From positions 1-64,000 of the forward strand of contig WGMX01000011.1 of the NCBI GenBank assembly GCA_016124855.1: a stretch of 64,000 nt of DNA, read 5' to 3'. Position 1 is the stretch's first letter; every line of letters starts with the position of its first letter. Below the pieces are notes generated by a model. It was not told the DNA's origin. It made no database searches and saw nothing but the letters and a program-made list of their open reading frames with translations. Source of the DNA: Anaerolineaceae bacterium. GTDB taxonomy: Bacteria > Chloroflexota > Anaerolineae > Aggregatilineales > Phototrophicaceae. Of the stretch, positions 41,555-50,444 are shown in pieces. The translations under genes were made by a program, and so were the position numbers.

Positions 41555-41702
41555 CCCCATCGTATCCCAACGACGACAGCTAAAAGTGCCTGCCTCACTT
41601 GCCCCGGAGGCTTCTTCTTCATGCATATATCCCAACCTCCCTCCACTAAAACCCACCAGATTTACCCTACTCGCCAACGTCATCTCATGGTAAAGTTGGC
41701 AC

Positions 41703-41734
41703 ATATCCCAAATTTGCCCTTGAATTTGGGATAT
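41703..41734. promoter_or_regulatory. Perfect 12-bp inverted repeat before the kinase gene
   Basis: ATATCCCAAATT (41703-41714) and AATTTGGGATAT (41723-41734) are exact reverse complements around 8 bases. The repeat ends 11 bases before the kinase ATG, overlapping the position of its ribosome-binding site. It could be an operator or an RNA hairpin limiting translation. Confidence 0.5.
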
Positions 41735-41745
41735 ATTTATACTGG

Positions 41746-42879
41746 ATGAAATGTATGCCCAACCTGACAGACCTGTATAAGCTCGATCAATTTAACGATA
41801 CGTTCGCACTGGGACATTATGCCCGCGTGTTGGATGCTCAAGACCGCCGTAATGGACAGTCAGTCGCTTTTAAACTGCTGCGTCCTGAGCACATGTCGCC
41901 GGATGGTGAACTCAAATGGGAATATCGCGCCTTCCCCAACGAAGCCGAACTGCTGATGAAAGTAGCAGGCAATCCGCATGTAGTGCAGTTGTTGGACTGT
42001 GGTTACATTTCTGGCGCGGGTGAAGCGCCCACCGATGGCGAAATCAAATCTTTTCATCTGGATGCGCTGGGTTTTGCGCAGGCCATGCAGGAATATGCCG
42101 AAAGCGGCTGGCGGCCTTATCTAGCCCTGCAAAATTTACCCCGTTTGAATAATCTGCTCTATCTGATGAAACCCAACCAGCCCGGTGTTCGCTGGCGTCT
42201 CCCCAGCGAGGAAGGTTTGGCTCTGGCGCTGCAATTCGGCGAACTCTTAAGAATGTCGCATCAAAAGGGCATTGTGTATCTCGATCATAAACTAGAACAT
42301 GTCTATTGGGATGGCACGCAGCTTCGCATCATCGACATGAACAGTTCACGCCAATTAGAAGGCAACAGTCGTCAAGATCAGCAGCAGTATCGCGCCGACA
42401 TTCATAATCTGTGTGTGGGCATTCTCTATCCCATCTTCACCGGTTTGTCGCCCTTAAAAACCACCCTTCGTCCACAGCCGGGAAATATCACCGAAGCCGA
42501 AGCCCGCTATCAAAGCGTGACTGCACTGGACTTTGGCGTTGAGCCAACCCTCAGTCAAGGCATTAAAGACCTGCTCCAAGCGGGTGCGGAAATGCAGATA
42601 GAATCGGCTGACCAGTTCATCACCATGCTGCAAAAAGCCGCCTCCGCCCACGGTTGGGACTTCCCGAATATGTATACCAGCCCCGCCAGCCGTGACGCGC
42701 GGGGTCAAATGCGCGCCGGATTAACCCGACTGCGACGCGGTCAGGCCGACATCCGCGAAGCCCGCGACATGTTCCGCGAGGCCGCCATTCAGGACGGCAT
42801 TAGCGAGGATTTGGAAGCCGAACTCCGCCGTCTCGTCAAAGAGATCAACGAAATGCTCAACAACCGCGTCATCCCGTGA
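41746..42879 (+). CDS. Divergent protein kinase-like protein
   Basis: A 377-residue cytoplasmic protein with a Ser/Thr kinase-like domain at about 18-270. The N-lobe has FALGHYARVLDA and the ATP-anchoring Lys in SVAFKLLRP. The catalytic loop reads GIVYLDHKLEHVYW: the Asp and Lys remain, but the metal-binding Asn is His. The DFG position reads IIDMNSS, so only the Asp is kept. The C-terminal ~90 residues form charged helices. It may be an active atypical kinase or a pseudokinase. It would fit with the FHA proteins of this genome; direct link unproven. Confidence 0.7.
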   Translation: MKCMPNLTDLYKLDQFNDTFALGHYARVLDAQDRRNGQSVAFKLLRPEHMSPDGELKWEYRAFPNEAELLMKVAGNPHVVQLLDCGYISGAGEAPTDGEIKSFHLDALGFAQAMQEYAESGWRPYLALQNLPRLNNLLYLMKPNQPGVRWRLPSEEGLALALQFGELLRMSHQKGIVYLDHKLEHVYWDGTQLRIIDMNSSRQLEGNSRQDQQQYRADIHNLCVGILYPIFTGLSPLKTTLRPQPGNITEAEARYQSVTALDFGVEPTLSQGIKDLLQAGAEMQIESADQFITMLQKAASAHGWDFPNMYTSPASRDARGQMRAGLTRLRRGQADIREARDMFREAAIQDGISEDLEAELRRLVKEINEMLNNRVIP

Positions 42880-42927
42880 TCGAGCATAACACTTAACACC
42901 AATTCAAATCATCAGCCAGATTATGAA

Positions 42928-42956
42928 AAACGCCTACTTCAATCGAGTAGGCGTTT
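42928..42956 (+). terminator. Hairpin terminator of the kinase gene
   Basis: AAACGCCTACT (42928-42938) and AGTAGGCGTTT (42946-42956) form an 11-bp stem with a 7-base loop, about 50 bases after the kinase stop. The T-run is short. Confidence 0.65.
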
Positions 42957-43118
42957 GTGATGTCGCCTTAATCGCTAATCACAACGTGAATTGCTCGATA
43001 ACCGTTCACCTTCCCCTCACGTAGGCTCCAAAAAAAGAGATGCGGAATTTATTCAATTCGATAGATCGTAAGTTCGGTTATAATGTGGACTGCTGAGTCG
43101 CTATAGGGAGGTTGTTGA

Positions 43119-43973
43119 ATGCGGCATCAACCGATATATGCTCCGGTGTCCATGTTGGCAGCCGATGTGAGCTGCTTTTGGGCGTTTGAGCAAGATCAGG
43201 AAAGCTATAACCATGAGGTGTACCTACCTGATGCCTATGTCGAAGTGATAATCAATGTGGGTGCGCCGCTCCTGTTGGAGAGCGTCTACGGAATGCTCGA
43301 ACTACCACGGGCATTTGTGAATCCGCTTCAAAATAAGCCGCTTCGGATTCGCGCTGCTGGTTTCTGCCAGATGATTTCAATGCAGTTGTATCCATGGGCG
43401 GTCAAGCCCATCTTGAATATTGATGCTGATCCATCAACGGTGCATGTGATCGGCCTTGATTCCCATTGGCAGCGTTTTGCGGATGATCTGATGGGGATTG
43501 TAGCGCATCGAGGCTATACAGAAGCCATCGACTGCTATCAGGAATTTGTCTGCAAAACGGCTTACCGGCATAAGCACGATCTCATGCCAATCCGCACTGC
43601 CGGACATTTATTGCAAAGTGCTCATGGTCAAATACGCATGGCAGACCTTGCCGCACAGAGCCATTTGTCGTTTAGCCAATTCGAGCGACAGTTCAAACAT
43701 TACACGGCTGTTTCGCCTAAAGCCTATGCCCGGATTGTTCGCTTTGGCAGCCTCCAAGCCGCATTACTCGTGAATCCATTTGCCCCCTTAGCGGATTTGG
43801 CGGATGTCTATGGCTACAGTGATCCGGCGCACCTGATCCGCGAATTTAAGTCTTTTGCACACTGTACACCACGCGATTTCGTTGCAACGGCACCGGCCTT
43901 TTTTGAACTCCGGCAACATGAAGATTGGTGCGATTTCATGAAGCAGTATTTTAAATTACCTGATGCACTGTGA
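43119..43973 (+). CDS. AraC family transcriptional regulator
   Basis: A 284-residue regulator with an unrecognised N-terminal sensing domain (DUF6597-like) and a C-terminal AraC double helix-turn-helix at about 170-265: GQIRMADLAAQSHLSFSQFERQFKHYTAVSPKAYAR and YGYSDPAHLIREFKSFAHCTPRDF. TATAAT at 43079-43084 lies 35 bases before the start and GGAGG near 43106 serves as ribosome-binding site. The downstream RibD-like gene may be a target. Confidence 0.9.
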   Translation: MRHQPIYAPVSMLAADVSCFWAFEQDQESYNHEVYLPDAYVEVIINVGAPLLLESVYGMLELPRAFVNPLQNKPLRIRAAGFCQMISMQLYPWAVKPILNIDADPSTVHVIGLDSHWQRFADDLMGIVAHRGYTEAIDCYQEFVCKTAYRHKHDLMPIRTAGHLLQSAHGQIRMADLAAQSHLSFSQFERQFKHYTAVSPKAYARIVRFGSLQAALLVNPFAPLADLADVYGYSDPAHLIREFKSFAHCTPRDFVATAPAFFELRQHEDWCDFMKQYFKLPDAL

Positions 43974-44038
43974 GGGAATAAAGCAGTCTCAGTCACGTAG
44001 TGATCTCCAAAACCTGAACATGAGAGAAAGGAAGAACC

Positions 44039-44647
44039 ATGCGAGAGCTTCTGATCGATTTCATCACTTCATTGGATGGCTATGCATCGGCGGATGGCTG
44101 GCCCGGCTGGTGGGGTCTCGAAGGGCCGGAATACCTTGCTTGGCTCGGTGAGCAGCCTCCAGTGACCTACCTGATGGGCGCGAACACCTACCGGCTGATG
44201 TCCAGCTTCGCCAGCGGCACTCCGCCAGCGGGAACCGCCGAGATGGAGTCCGAGGAGGAGGCCAGCGTCGATGAACTTACGCGAACGCCGAAGGTGGTGT
44301 TCTCGGCCTCACTCGAGGAGCCTCTAACATGGGCCAACACCACTCTCGTGCGCGGCGATGCTGTACAGGCAGTTCGCGCGATGAAGGCGCAAGGCTCCGG
44401 CATCCTCAGCACGCTCGGCAGCGTAAAACTATGCCGGTCGCTGCTCAAGGCGGGTCTTGTAGACCGTTTCCGGGTGGTCGTCTTTCCCGTAATCACCGGT
44501 GCCACTGGCGCGGAACGCATCTACGACGGCTATCCCGATGTCGCGCTCGACAGGGTTAGCACCCGAATATTCGACGGCAAAATCCAATTGCTGGAGTGCG
44601 TCCCCAGAGTGCTGACTGCACCGCCGGGGGCGAACAACAATCCCTGA
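44039..44647 (+). CDS. RibD-like dihydrofolate reductase family protein
   Basis: A 202-residue protein with the RibD C-terminal/DHFR-like fold: LLIDFITSLDGYASADG at the start, LMGANTYRLMSSFA, then GSVKLCRSLLKAGLVDRFRVVVFPVITG. These use NADPH for reductions of unknown substrates. Codon use is richer in G/C than that of the neighbours, so recent transfer from a high-GC donor is likely. GAGAAAGGAAG lies before the ATG. It follows the AraC gene by 65 bases. Confidence 0.88.
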   Translation: MRELLIDFITSLDGYASADGWPGWWGLEGPEYLAWLGEQPPVTYLMGANTYRLMSSFASGTPPAGTAEMESEEEASVDELTRTPKVVFSASLEEPLTWANTTLVRGDAVQAVRAMKAQGSGILSTLGSVKLCRSLLKAGLVDRFRVVVFPVITGATGAERIYDGYPDVALDRVSTRIFDGKIQLLECVPRVLTAPPGANNNP

Positions 44648-44875
44648 AGTCAGCGAACATTAACACGCTGTAGGCTGCCGAGGGGCAAAATGTTCTTAGT
44701 CTATCGCCTCAACGGACGACCTACGCCGCGCGATATAGACGCTGAAAGTCATTACATCGGAGCAGATTGCATGCCGCAAGTTTGATGTCTTCACAATATG
44801 ATTTTAGATGACTGATCTTACGGATTAAAAGTCGCTTTCATCAGCCATTTAGCGAAGATCAGAAGAAGTCGAGTT

Positions 44876-45295
44876 TTAGATTAGTTCGTCCAGAATATGA
44901 GTTAATTCTTGATAACGGGCTTCTTCGGGCGTCTGCTCCATTCTTAGCATTACTTGAAAGACTGTATAGACATACGGAAGTTGATTGAGCTTTTCAACAA
45001 GTTGTTGACTCACGGCTTGACCGAGAAAATTATCTTCTAAGGTCTTAGGTAATGTTCTTTTTATTTCAGCAAGCCGATCAACAAAACTCGCTGAGATCAA
45101 AGTCTCTGAAAGGTTCTCTTTTGAACCAGCCTCAATACCTCTTCCCACACTTTCAAGCATCATCAGAGATCCTGCGTTATAGATGTGAGCAAGTTCTTGG
45201 GCTGTTAAGGGTCGCTCCAAAATTCGCTCCGCCGTTTCCCTTAATTCATCGCACATAAGTAAGTAAATTTCATTATAAGAAGGTTTGCTACTCAT
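44876..45295 (-). CDS. Hypothetical helical protein
   Basis: A 139-residue soluble protein predicted almost entirely helical (AERILERPLTAQELAHIYN, then LIDxL-type heptads). No family recognised. It stands alone on the minus strand, with gene-free sequence on both sides (44648-44875 contains nothing recognisable). Composition is gene-like. Confidence 0.65.
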   Translation of the reverse strand: MSSKPSYNEIYLLMCDELRETAERILERPLTAQELAHIYNAGSLMMLESVGRGIEAGSKENLSETLISASFVDRLAEIKRTLPKTLEDNFLGQAVSQQLVEKLNQLPYVYTVFQVMLRMEQTPEEARYQELTHILDELI

Positions 45296-45479
45296 TGTTC
45301 TATTTGTATCTTTCGGTTGAATGGCTGGTGATGTTACACTCTATATTAATCTCGGTGTGGGGTAACGAAACAACGAATAACGCCTCATAACCCGGCTTGC
45401 CACAACTTCTTCGTACATAGGTTTACTTTCGGTTAACCCGACAAATCCTTTGCCAACCATCCTTTAACCCGCCGCGCCT

Positions 45480-45556
45480 CCTCGCTCCCTCAAAATGGTT
45501 AGCGCCAACCCTTCGAAAGAGTTACAAAATGTTCTTCCAAAAGGTAACCCATTTGT
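45480..45556. repeat. Dispersed repeat, copy 2
   Basis: Same sequence as 17500-17575 with about 10 differences (CTCCCTCAAAATGGTTAGCG.., GTTACAAAATGTTCTTCC..). Both copies are preceded by related GTTTACTTT text. Confidence 0.55.
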
Positions 45557-46117
45557 CGTCAATATCGAATACACTATCTCTGGTGAAATTGCCTTTGCTC
45601 CCCTTGCCCTGTTACTATGGGGAAAGGGGTTGGAGGTTAGGGATATCTCCCACGCATCTTAACATCTGATCAACCGCCGCCGCCGCCGAAATAAACTATG
45701 TACTCGGTACTCAGCACTCAGGACTTCTCAATTGGCAATCTTGTCGTCAGACATCACCACACCCCTTTTGCCGCATCCGTAGCCGAGCCGCCCGCTGAAA
45801 TGACATGTCAACTCGAAAATGGCAAGCAAAATTGCCAACTTTGCCAATCCTTGAGTGCGCTTCAGCGTCCTTTCTTTATTCAGGCGGAGGCTTGAGCCTC
45901 TGACTGGCGGTTCCGATATTTCCGTCATAAAGCGCTTTTGAATAATGATTAAAAGCGAAACTTCACTATGAAAATGAAGAAATTGAAGAATTTTCCGCAG
46001 TTTCGGCACTTCGCTCCCTTCAACCCGCCGTCAGAACCTTTGTCACAACTGCAACATATTCAATTTTTGCAACATTTTGAATCACTTGACATCCAAATCA
46101 ACCGGCTTTAGCCTTGT

Positions 46118-46201
46118 CTCGGTACTCGGTACTCGGTACTCGGTACTCGGTACTCGGTACTCGGTACTCGGTACTCGGTACTCGGTACTCGGTACTCGGT
46201 A
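46118..46201. repeat. Heptanucleotide tandem repeat, 12 copies
   Basis: CTCGGTA is repeated 12 times without interruption (84 bases). It begins a few bases beyond the stop codon of the leftward DinB-like gene. Related degenerate text is at about 45697-45724. The purity of the array suggests slippage and length variation. Confidence 0.95.
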
Positions 46202-46204
46202 CGC

Positions 46205-46678
46205 CTACCGCGTTCCCCACTCCCAGATGCCAAAGGCCACTTTCTTATCCAGCTTGTGACCCGCTTGATTAAGCGTGAGTCCAATCTCACCAACGTGATA
46301 CCACTCATGCGCAATCAGATAACTGTAAAAAGCCATTGGGTGCGGCTTAAATCCCTTGATCTTGCCGCTTTCAAATCCTTGCGTAAGCAGTTGCTCAATC
46401 ACGGCTGTGGAGCCTTCTAAAGCGGATTTGATGGCGGCTTTACTCAAATTATCTGGCGAGTCAGATGGGATTTTGCTTAAGCCTTCCATCAACGTGGGCG
46501 CTGCCGATTCCAGCCACATCAGGCGAACGTTGTGAACATGGGCGAACATCTGCCCGACGCTGCGCCCTTTGGAAGCCGATATTCCGGCTAACGCCTCTTC
46601 AGGAATAGCATCCAACAAATAGAAGGTGATGCGGCTGTGAATGTGCCACGAGTCGATAATTTGCTCCACAAGTTCCAT
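46205..46678 (-). CDS. DinB-like metal-binding protein
   Basis: A 157-residue four-helix-bundle protein of the DinB/YfiT family. Metal-ligand histidines are in FAHVHNVRL and IAHEWYHVGEIGLTLNQAG, as in the bacillithiol/mycothiol transferase-like members. Those transfer small thiols or bind metals; here function is inferred only from fold. The stop is at the edge of the heptamer array. Confidence 0.85.
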   Translation of the reverse strand: MELVEQIIDSWHIHSRITFYLLDAIPEEALAGISASKGRSVGQMFAHVHNVRLMWLESAAPTLMEGLSKIPSDSPDNLSKAAIKSALEGSTAVIEQLLTQGFESGKIKGFKPHPMAFYSYLIAHEWYHVGEIGLTLNQAGHKLDKKVAFGIWEWGTR

Positions 46679-46704
46679 CTTACCCCCTCTAACGAAGAAT
46701 GCGG

Positions 46705-47412
46705 TTAAGGTGTTGCCTCAGGTGTCAATTCCGGTTTAATCGCATCGCCCAAGCTAATCTGTGGTGTAGCTTCTGGCGTGACGTCCGGTTTAGTGGGATT
46801 GCCCACGCCTACTTCGGGTGTCGCCTCGGTGAGATTTTCCACCAGCGGCGGAATCGGCACAAGCGAGATCACGCTGATGGTTTGCCCGATATACGTCACC
46901 TGTGGGCAGTTCGCCAGTGAACCATCCAGCATCGCCAGCCAATAAGCCAGATCACGGGATCGTAAATCTTGGCGTAGTGTATAAGTGATTTGCTGAGGAT
47001 AGCCGTATTGCGGATCATAGACGGCTGTCACCTCAATCGGCCCATCGCACACACAGCCGTTCGGCCCGCACTGGGGATTGGTTTGTGCGGCTTCAATCCG
47101 GTCAAAGAGGTTCGCAACCGTAGGCCATGTCGTGCTGCGGTTGCCGGTTACGCCACTTCCCATATTGCAAGTGTCTTTGTATTTATAGCCGATGTAAGTT
47201 TCACGGACTTCAAAATCTTGCAGACAGGTTAAATACGGGCGCTTATACTCGACCACGATCCGGTAATCAGAAATGCCGTTGGCAGCCCACTTTGCCTTCG
47301 CTGTCTGTAAATCGTTAATCGGGTCGGCTTGGCGGAAGACTAACGCCGCGATTAAAAGGACGGGCAGTAAAGCGCAGGCAGCCACGAACCACCTGCGCGG
47401 CATTTGCGGCAT
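46705..47412 (-). CDS. Membrane-anchored DUF6174-like protein
   Basis: A 235-residue protein: one N-terminal membrane segment (RRWFVAACALLPVLLIAALVF), then a globular part with WAANGISDYRIVVEYKRPYLTC and CGPNGCVCDGPIEVTAVYD, resembling the DUF6174 pattern, and a tail with repeated TPEATP motifs. Start at 47412 puts the ATG 2 bases after the stop of the upstream binding-protein gene; the longer frame would overlap it. Coupled expression is likely. Confidence 0.7.
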   Translation of the reverse strand: MPQMPRRWFVAACALLPVLLIAALVFRQADPINDLQTAKAKWAANGISDYRIVVEYKRPYLTCLQDFEVRETYIGYKYKDTCNMGSGVTGNRSTTWPTVANLFDRIEAAQTNPQCGPNGCVCDGPIEVTAVYDPQYGYPQQITYTLRQDLRSRDLAYWLAMLDGSLANCPQVTYIGQTISVISLVPIPPLVENLTEATPEVGVGNPTKPDVTPEATPQISLGDAIKPELTPEATP

Positions 47413-47416
47413 CAAG

Positions 47417-48598
47417 TTATGGACAAACTGGGGGATTATTGCGGTTGAATGCACCGATTTTGAGGTATTCATCTTCAGGAATGCCCAACGTTTGGTTCAC
47501 GCTTGGAACGATACGCACCAGCTTATTATACAGGCTGCCGTCCACCCGTTTATCTACCATTGTCAGGAAGTTATTACTGATGGCGTTGCGGTTATGATCG
47601 AGCTTCACCTTGCCGGTCGGAGTCTGGAGTTCCAGAATCCGCAGCATGGATTGAAAGCGCGATTGTCCCTCGGATAAATCACCGTCCACATTTTTTAGCG
47701 CGGTTAAAGCAGCTAATGTGTTCACATAATAACCCCACGCAAACAGCGAGGGTGAAGCCAGTCCCTTAGGAAACATAGTGCGGTATTTATTGACGAAGTT
47801 CTGCCAGCTAGGGGCAGGGTTGTTGTCGGCTATCGGGCCACAGCTTGCCATGCCCACCAGCCGGTCAGATAGAGCGCCCCGTGTACCCAGCACAGTTTGA
47901 TCGACCGAAAGTGTACCGCCAACTAACGGAGTCTGGCGGCCTGTAGCAGCATACTGCTTCAAAAAATTAATGGCATCTGTGCCACCCAGCGCGACGAAAA
48001 TCGCGTCAATTTGCGGGGGGATAGCCGCTACGATCTCGCTGTAGTCACTCGTACCCAGCGGAACCCAATAGCGGTGTGTGATTTTGCCGCCAATTTTACA
48101 GAACTGGAGCGAGAAGCCCGCCACTTGCCCGTGCGGAAAACTGTAATCTTCCGCCAGTGTGACAACCTGTTTATAACCTTGTACGCTGTATACATATTCT
48201 GCCAAGCCCGACATCCACTGCACACCATTGCCCGTAAAGCTGAAGAAATTGGGCGCAGCGTTACGCAGCGTAATATCTTGAGCGCCAGCGATGCCGTTAA
48301 TGAACGATTTGTCTAAATGCTGTTTTGCATAATCGCGCATGGCCAAACCTTCGTCACCCGAAAGCGGCGCGATCATAAAATCGACTTTATATTGTTCCAT
48401 TAGAATGTCGGCTTTGTCTTCGGCATCATCAGGCATGGCGTTCGTGCCTTCTTTGAATACCGTCAACTTTTTACCCGCGATTTCGCCACCCAATTCGGCT
48501 GCCGCCATGTCGAGTCCGCGCATTCCGTCTTTTCCGGCATCAGCATACGGGCCGACCAATGTTGCTAACGTGCCAATTTTGATTTCGTTAGTTGCCAT
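47417..48598 (-). CDS. Branched-chain amino acid-type binding protein without signal peptide
   Basis: A 393-residue type I periplasmic-binding fold protein of the LivJ/amide-binding family (KIGTLATLVGPYADAGKDGMRGLDMAAAELGG at the start, DAIFVALGGTDAINFLKQY, then VGMASCGPIAD). Unlike transport homologues it begins directly with the fold (MATNEIKIGTL) after GAGGCG, and no signal peptide or lipobox is encoded upstream in frame. No permease or ATPase is nearby. It may act as a cytoplasmic ligand sensor, or lie in an operon with the DUF6174-like protein. Confidence 0.85.
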   Translation of the reverse strand: MATNEIKIGTLATLVGPYADAGKDGMRGLDMAAAELGGEIAGKKLTVFKEGTNAMPDDAEDKADILMEQYKVDFMIAPLSGDEGLAMRDYAKQHLDKSFINGIAGAQDITLRNAAPNFFSFTGNGVQWMSGLAEYVYSVQGYKQVVTLAEDYSFPHGQVAGFSLQFCKIGGKITHRYWVPLGTSDYSEIVAAIPPQIDAIFVALGGTDAINFLKQYAATGRQTPLVGGTLSVDQTVLGTRGALSDRLVGMASCGPIADNNPAPSWQNFVNKYRTMFPKGLASPSLFAWGYYVNTLAALTALKNVDGDLSEGQSRFQSMLRILELQTPTGKVKLDHNRNAISNNFLTMVDKRVDGSLYNKLVRIVPSVNQTLGIPEDEYLKIGAFNRNNPPVCP

Positions 48599-48963
48599 TT
48601 TTTTCGCCTCGTAAAAAAATAAAAGTAATAGTCTATTACATCATTATGCTCCGGCTTTAGGCTTCAATACCTTAATGTTGGATCATTTGTTGCCCCCTTC
48701 AAAACAAAATGATGATACTTGCGTGAGAGCTGCGGCAGCATCATTCAGACCGGTGAAATGCTCGAAAAGTGCGCATCCGACATCCACTAAATTCCCAAAA
48801 GTGTAAAAAACATGACATTTATCCCAAAAATATAGGTGCGGGACGCTAAAAACTTTGTTATACTGATATTTGTCAACTTCATCTGTGCAAAACTGATAAA
48901 AATATTTCATTGTTACCAGTATCGCAAAATCCCTTTACGATGAGCCAGATGGAGTAGCTATAT
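48599..48963. other. Divergent intergenic region
   Basis: 365 AT-rich bases between the leftward binding protein and the rightward hydrolase. A TTATACTGAT stretch near 48857 could include a -10 box. No gene, repeat or RNA is recognised. Confidence 0.4.
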
Positions 48964-49653
48964 ATGACAGTCAACCAAATAGATGAACGTGCCGCGGTGG
49001 TCTCCCGCACCGAGGAAATTGTATTTGCTGGTGATGGCGTGCGCCTTGACGGGCAAATCGAGTATCCTATTCTTCTTTCGCGTCAAAAGACTTTTCCGTT
49101 AATGTTTATATTGCATCACGCTGGTTGTGATGATCGCAGTGGCTACCGGCACTTTGCCCAAGCAGGACTGGCTTCAGGCTATGCCGTTTTTCGTTGGGAC
49201 AAGCGTGGGACTGGACGCAGCGGTGCTGGCGGCGTCGGTTCGACCACACAGGATGCCGTCAATGCCTATGAGGTGGCGCTGGAACAACCCAACATTGACC
49301 GGCGGCGTGTGGTGATTCTGGCTCAGGCAGCCGGTACCGGCATATTGGGCGACTCGTTCGGTTTGTTTGCCCGTGTTCAACTGCCGTACGGTGTCGTGCT
49401 TGCGACCAATGCGCTGGATGAACAGGCCGTGCTGGCAATTGAAAGCCGCGTGCTGGTGCTGATGGGACAAAACGACTGGCGACCGTGGCAGAAGTTTGGT
49501 AAATCCGTTTGCGAAAGCCATAACGAAGCCTACAAGCACGGCGCGCATTATTATGTTGCCCCTTACGGCGATCGGATGCTGCAAGACCCACGTAGTGGTG
49601 AATTTCATTTTGGAGCCGACACGGCCTTACAGGATTGGTTGCAGACAATTTGA
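48964..49653 (+). CDS. Alpha/beta hydrolase fold protein lacking the nucleophile
   Basis: A 229-residue alpha/beta-hydrolase-like protein (LMFILHHAGCDDRSGYR, then FRWDKRGTGRSG as the oxyanion-side region). At the nucleophile elbow, where GxSxG is expected, the sequence reads LAQAAGTG: Ser is Ala. A later VLVLMGQNDWRP has the usual acid region. It is likely inactive as an esterase, or uses another mechanism. Its stop (TGA) overlaps the TTG start of the downstream SDR gene. Confidence 0.8.
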   Translation: MTVNQIDERAAVVSRTEEIVFAGDGVRLDGQIEYPILLSRQKTFPLMFILHHAGCDDRSGYRHFAQAGLASGYAVFRWDKRGTGRSGAGGVGSTTQDAVNAYEVALEQPNIDRRRVVILAQAAGTGILGDSFGLFARVQLPYGVVLATNALDEQAVLAIESRVLVLMGQNDWRPWQKFGKSVCESHNEAYKHGAHYYVAPYGDRMLQDPRSGEFHFGADTALQDWLQTI

Positions 49654-50387
49654 CCTCGTTTAGTGTTGATCTCACCGGAAAAACCGCCATTGTTACCGGT
49701 GCAGGGGCAGATGTAGGTCGCTCGATAGCGTTAGCGCTGGGGCAGTCCGGCGCATCCGTGATGGTGAACGACCTCAACCCTGACCGTGCTGAAAAAGTGA
49801 CCCAAGAAATCCTCGATATAGGTGGCAAAGCCACCGCTTGGCAGGCTGATGCGTCCAACCGCTTTCAGGTTGGCTCGTTGATCGAAGCCGCGCGGGACAC
49901 TTACGGACATCTCCACATCGTCATTAATGCGGCAGGGGCATTCAAAGGTGGCCCAATGCCCAAATACGACGAGTGGGATTGGCGGCGCATGATGGAAGTC
50001 AATCTCAACAGCGCCTTTTTCGTAAGCCAGCTTGCCGGACGTGTGATGGCGGATGAAGGCGGCGGCGTGATCGTGAATGTGGCCTCGACCGCCGGACACC
50101 CCAACCCGATTACCGACGGAGTCGGGTATGTAGCGAGCAAAGCCGGACTCATCGGCCTGACCAAACAGTGCGCCCGTGAATTTGCCCCACTTGGAATCCG
50201 TGTGAACGCCGTTTGTCCCGGTCATATCGCAAATGGCGAAACCGCCACGACTCCACCGACCAACGCCCAAGCCCGTTATGGCACACCGGATGAAATCGCC
50301 AGCGTCGTACTTTTCCTCTGCTCAGAGGCTGCCCGCTTTATCACCGGACAAGCCATCAACGTCGATGGCGGCGAGAGTATGCTCTAG
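49650..50387 (+). CDS. SDR family oxidoreductase
   Basis: A 245-residue short-chain dehydrogenase: cofactor motif TGAGADVGRS, INAAGA, catalytic ASTAG and YVASKAG, end INVDGGESML. TTG at 49650 overlaps the hydrolase stop (TTGA), the best supported start; a TTG five codons earlier is possible. The last 38 bases are repeated, with three synonymous changes, at 51202-51239, after the toxin-antitoxin pair, which suggests that the pair was inserted at this gene's end. Confidence 0.9.
   Translation: MTSFSVDLTGKTAIVTGAGADVGRSIALALGQSGASVMVNDLNPDRAEKVTQEILDIGGKATAWQADASNRFQVGSLIEAARDTYGHLHIVINAAGAFKGGPMPKYDEWDWRRMMEVNLNSAFFVSQLAGRVMADEGGGVIVNVASTAGHPNPITDGVGYVASKAGLIGLTKQCAREFAPLGIRVNAVCPGHIANGETATTPPTNAQARYGTPDEIASVVLFLCSEAARFITGQAINVDGGESML
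50350..50387 (+). repeat. Direct repeat, copy 1 (3' end of SDR gene)
   Basis: The 38 bases coding for the last 12 residues and stop of the SDR gene. Copy 2 at 51202-51239 differs at three positions, each a third codon base or within the stop codon (GAG/GAA, CTC/CTT, TAG/TAA). Confidence 0.9.
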
Positions 50388-50404
50388 AGGCGATTATCTG
50401 ATGC

Positions 50405-50410
50405 TATAAT
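50405..50410 (+). promoter_or_regulatory. -10 box of the antitoxin gene
   Basis: TATAAT at 50405-50410 lies 34 bases before the antitoxin start, with AGAGAAAGA as ribosome-binding region. It lies inside the putative inserted module. Confidence 0.45.
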
Positions 50411-50444
50411 CACCACAAGCGTGACATAGAGAAAGATAATCAAA

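Larger units (their letters stand above)
45296..46204. other. Repeat-rich gene-free region
   Basis: 909 bases without a convincing gene. It holds the second copy of the 75-bp dispersed repeat (45480-45556), a MITE-like remnant (about 45594-45675, ending TTAACATCTGATCA), degenerate TACTCGGTACTCAG text near 45697 and the heptamer array at 46118-46201. Confidence 0.55.

Noticed and set aside
46118..46201. CRISPR-like array
   Set aside because: The repeat is 7 bp with no spacers, and no cas genes are nearby. It is a simple tandem repeat.
49635..49650. Earlier TTG start for the SDR gene
   Set aside because: The TTG at 49650 forms the usual overlap with the hydrolase stop and matches the length of related SDR proteins, but the earlier start cannot be ruled out fully.
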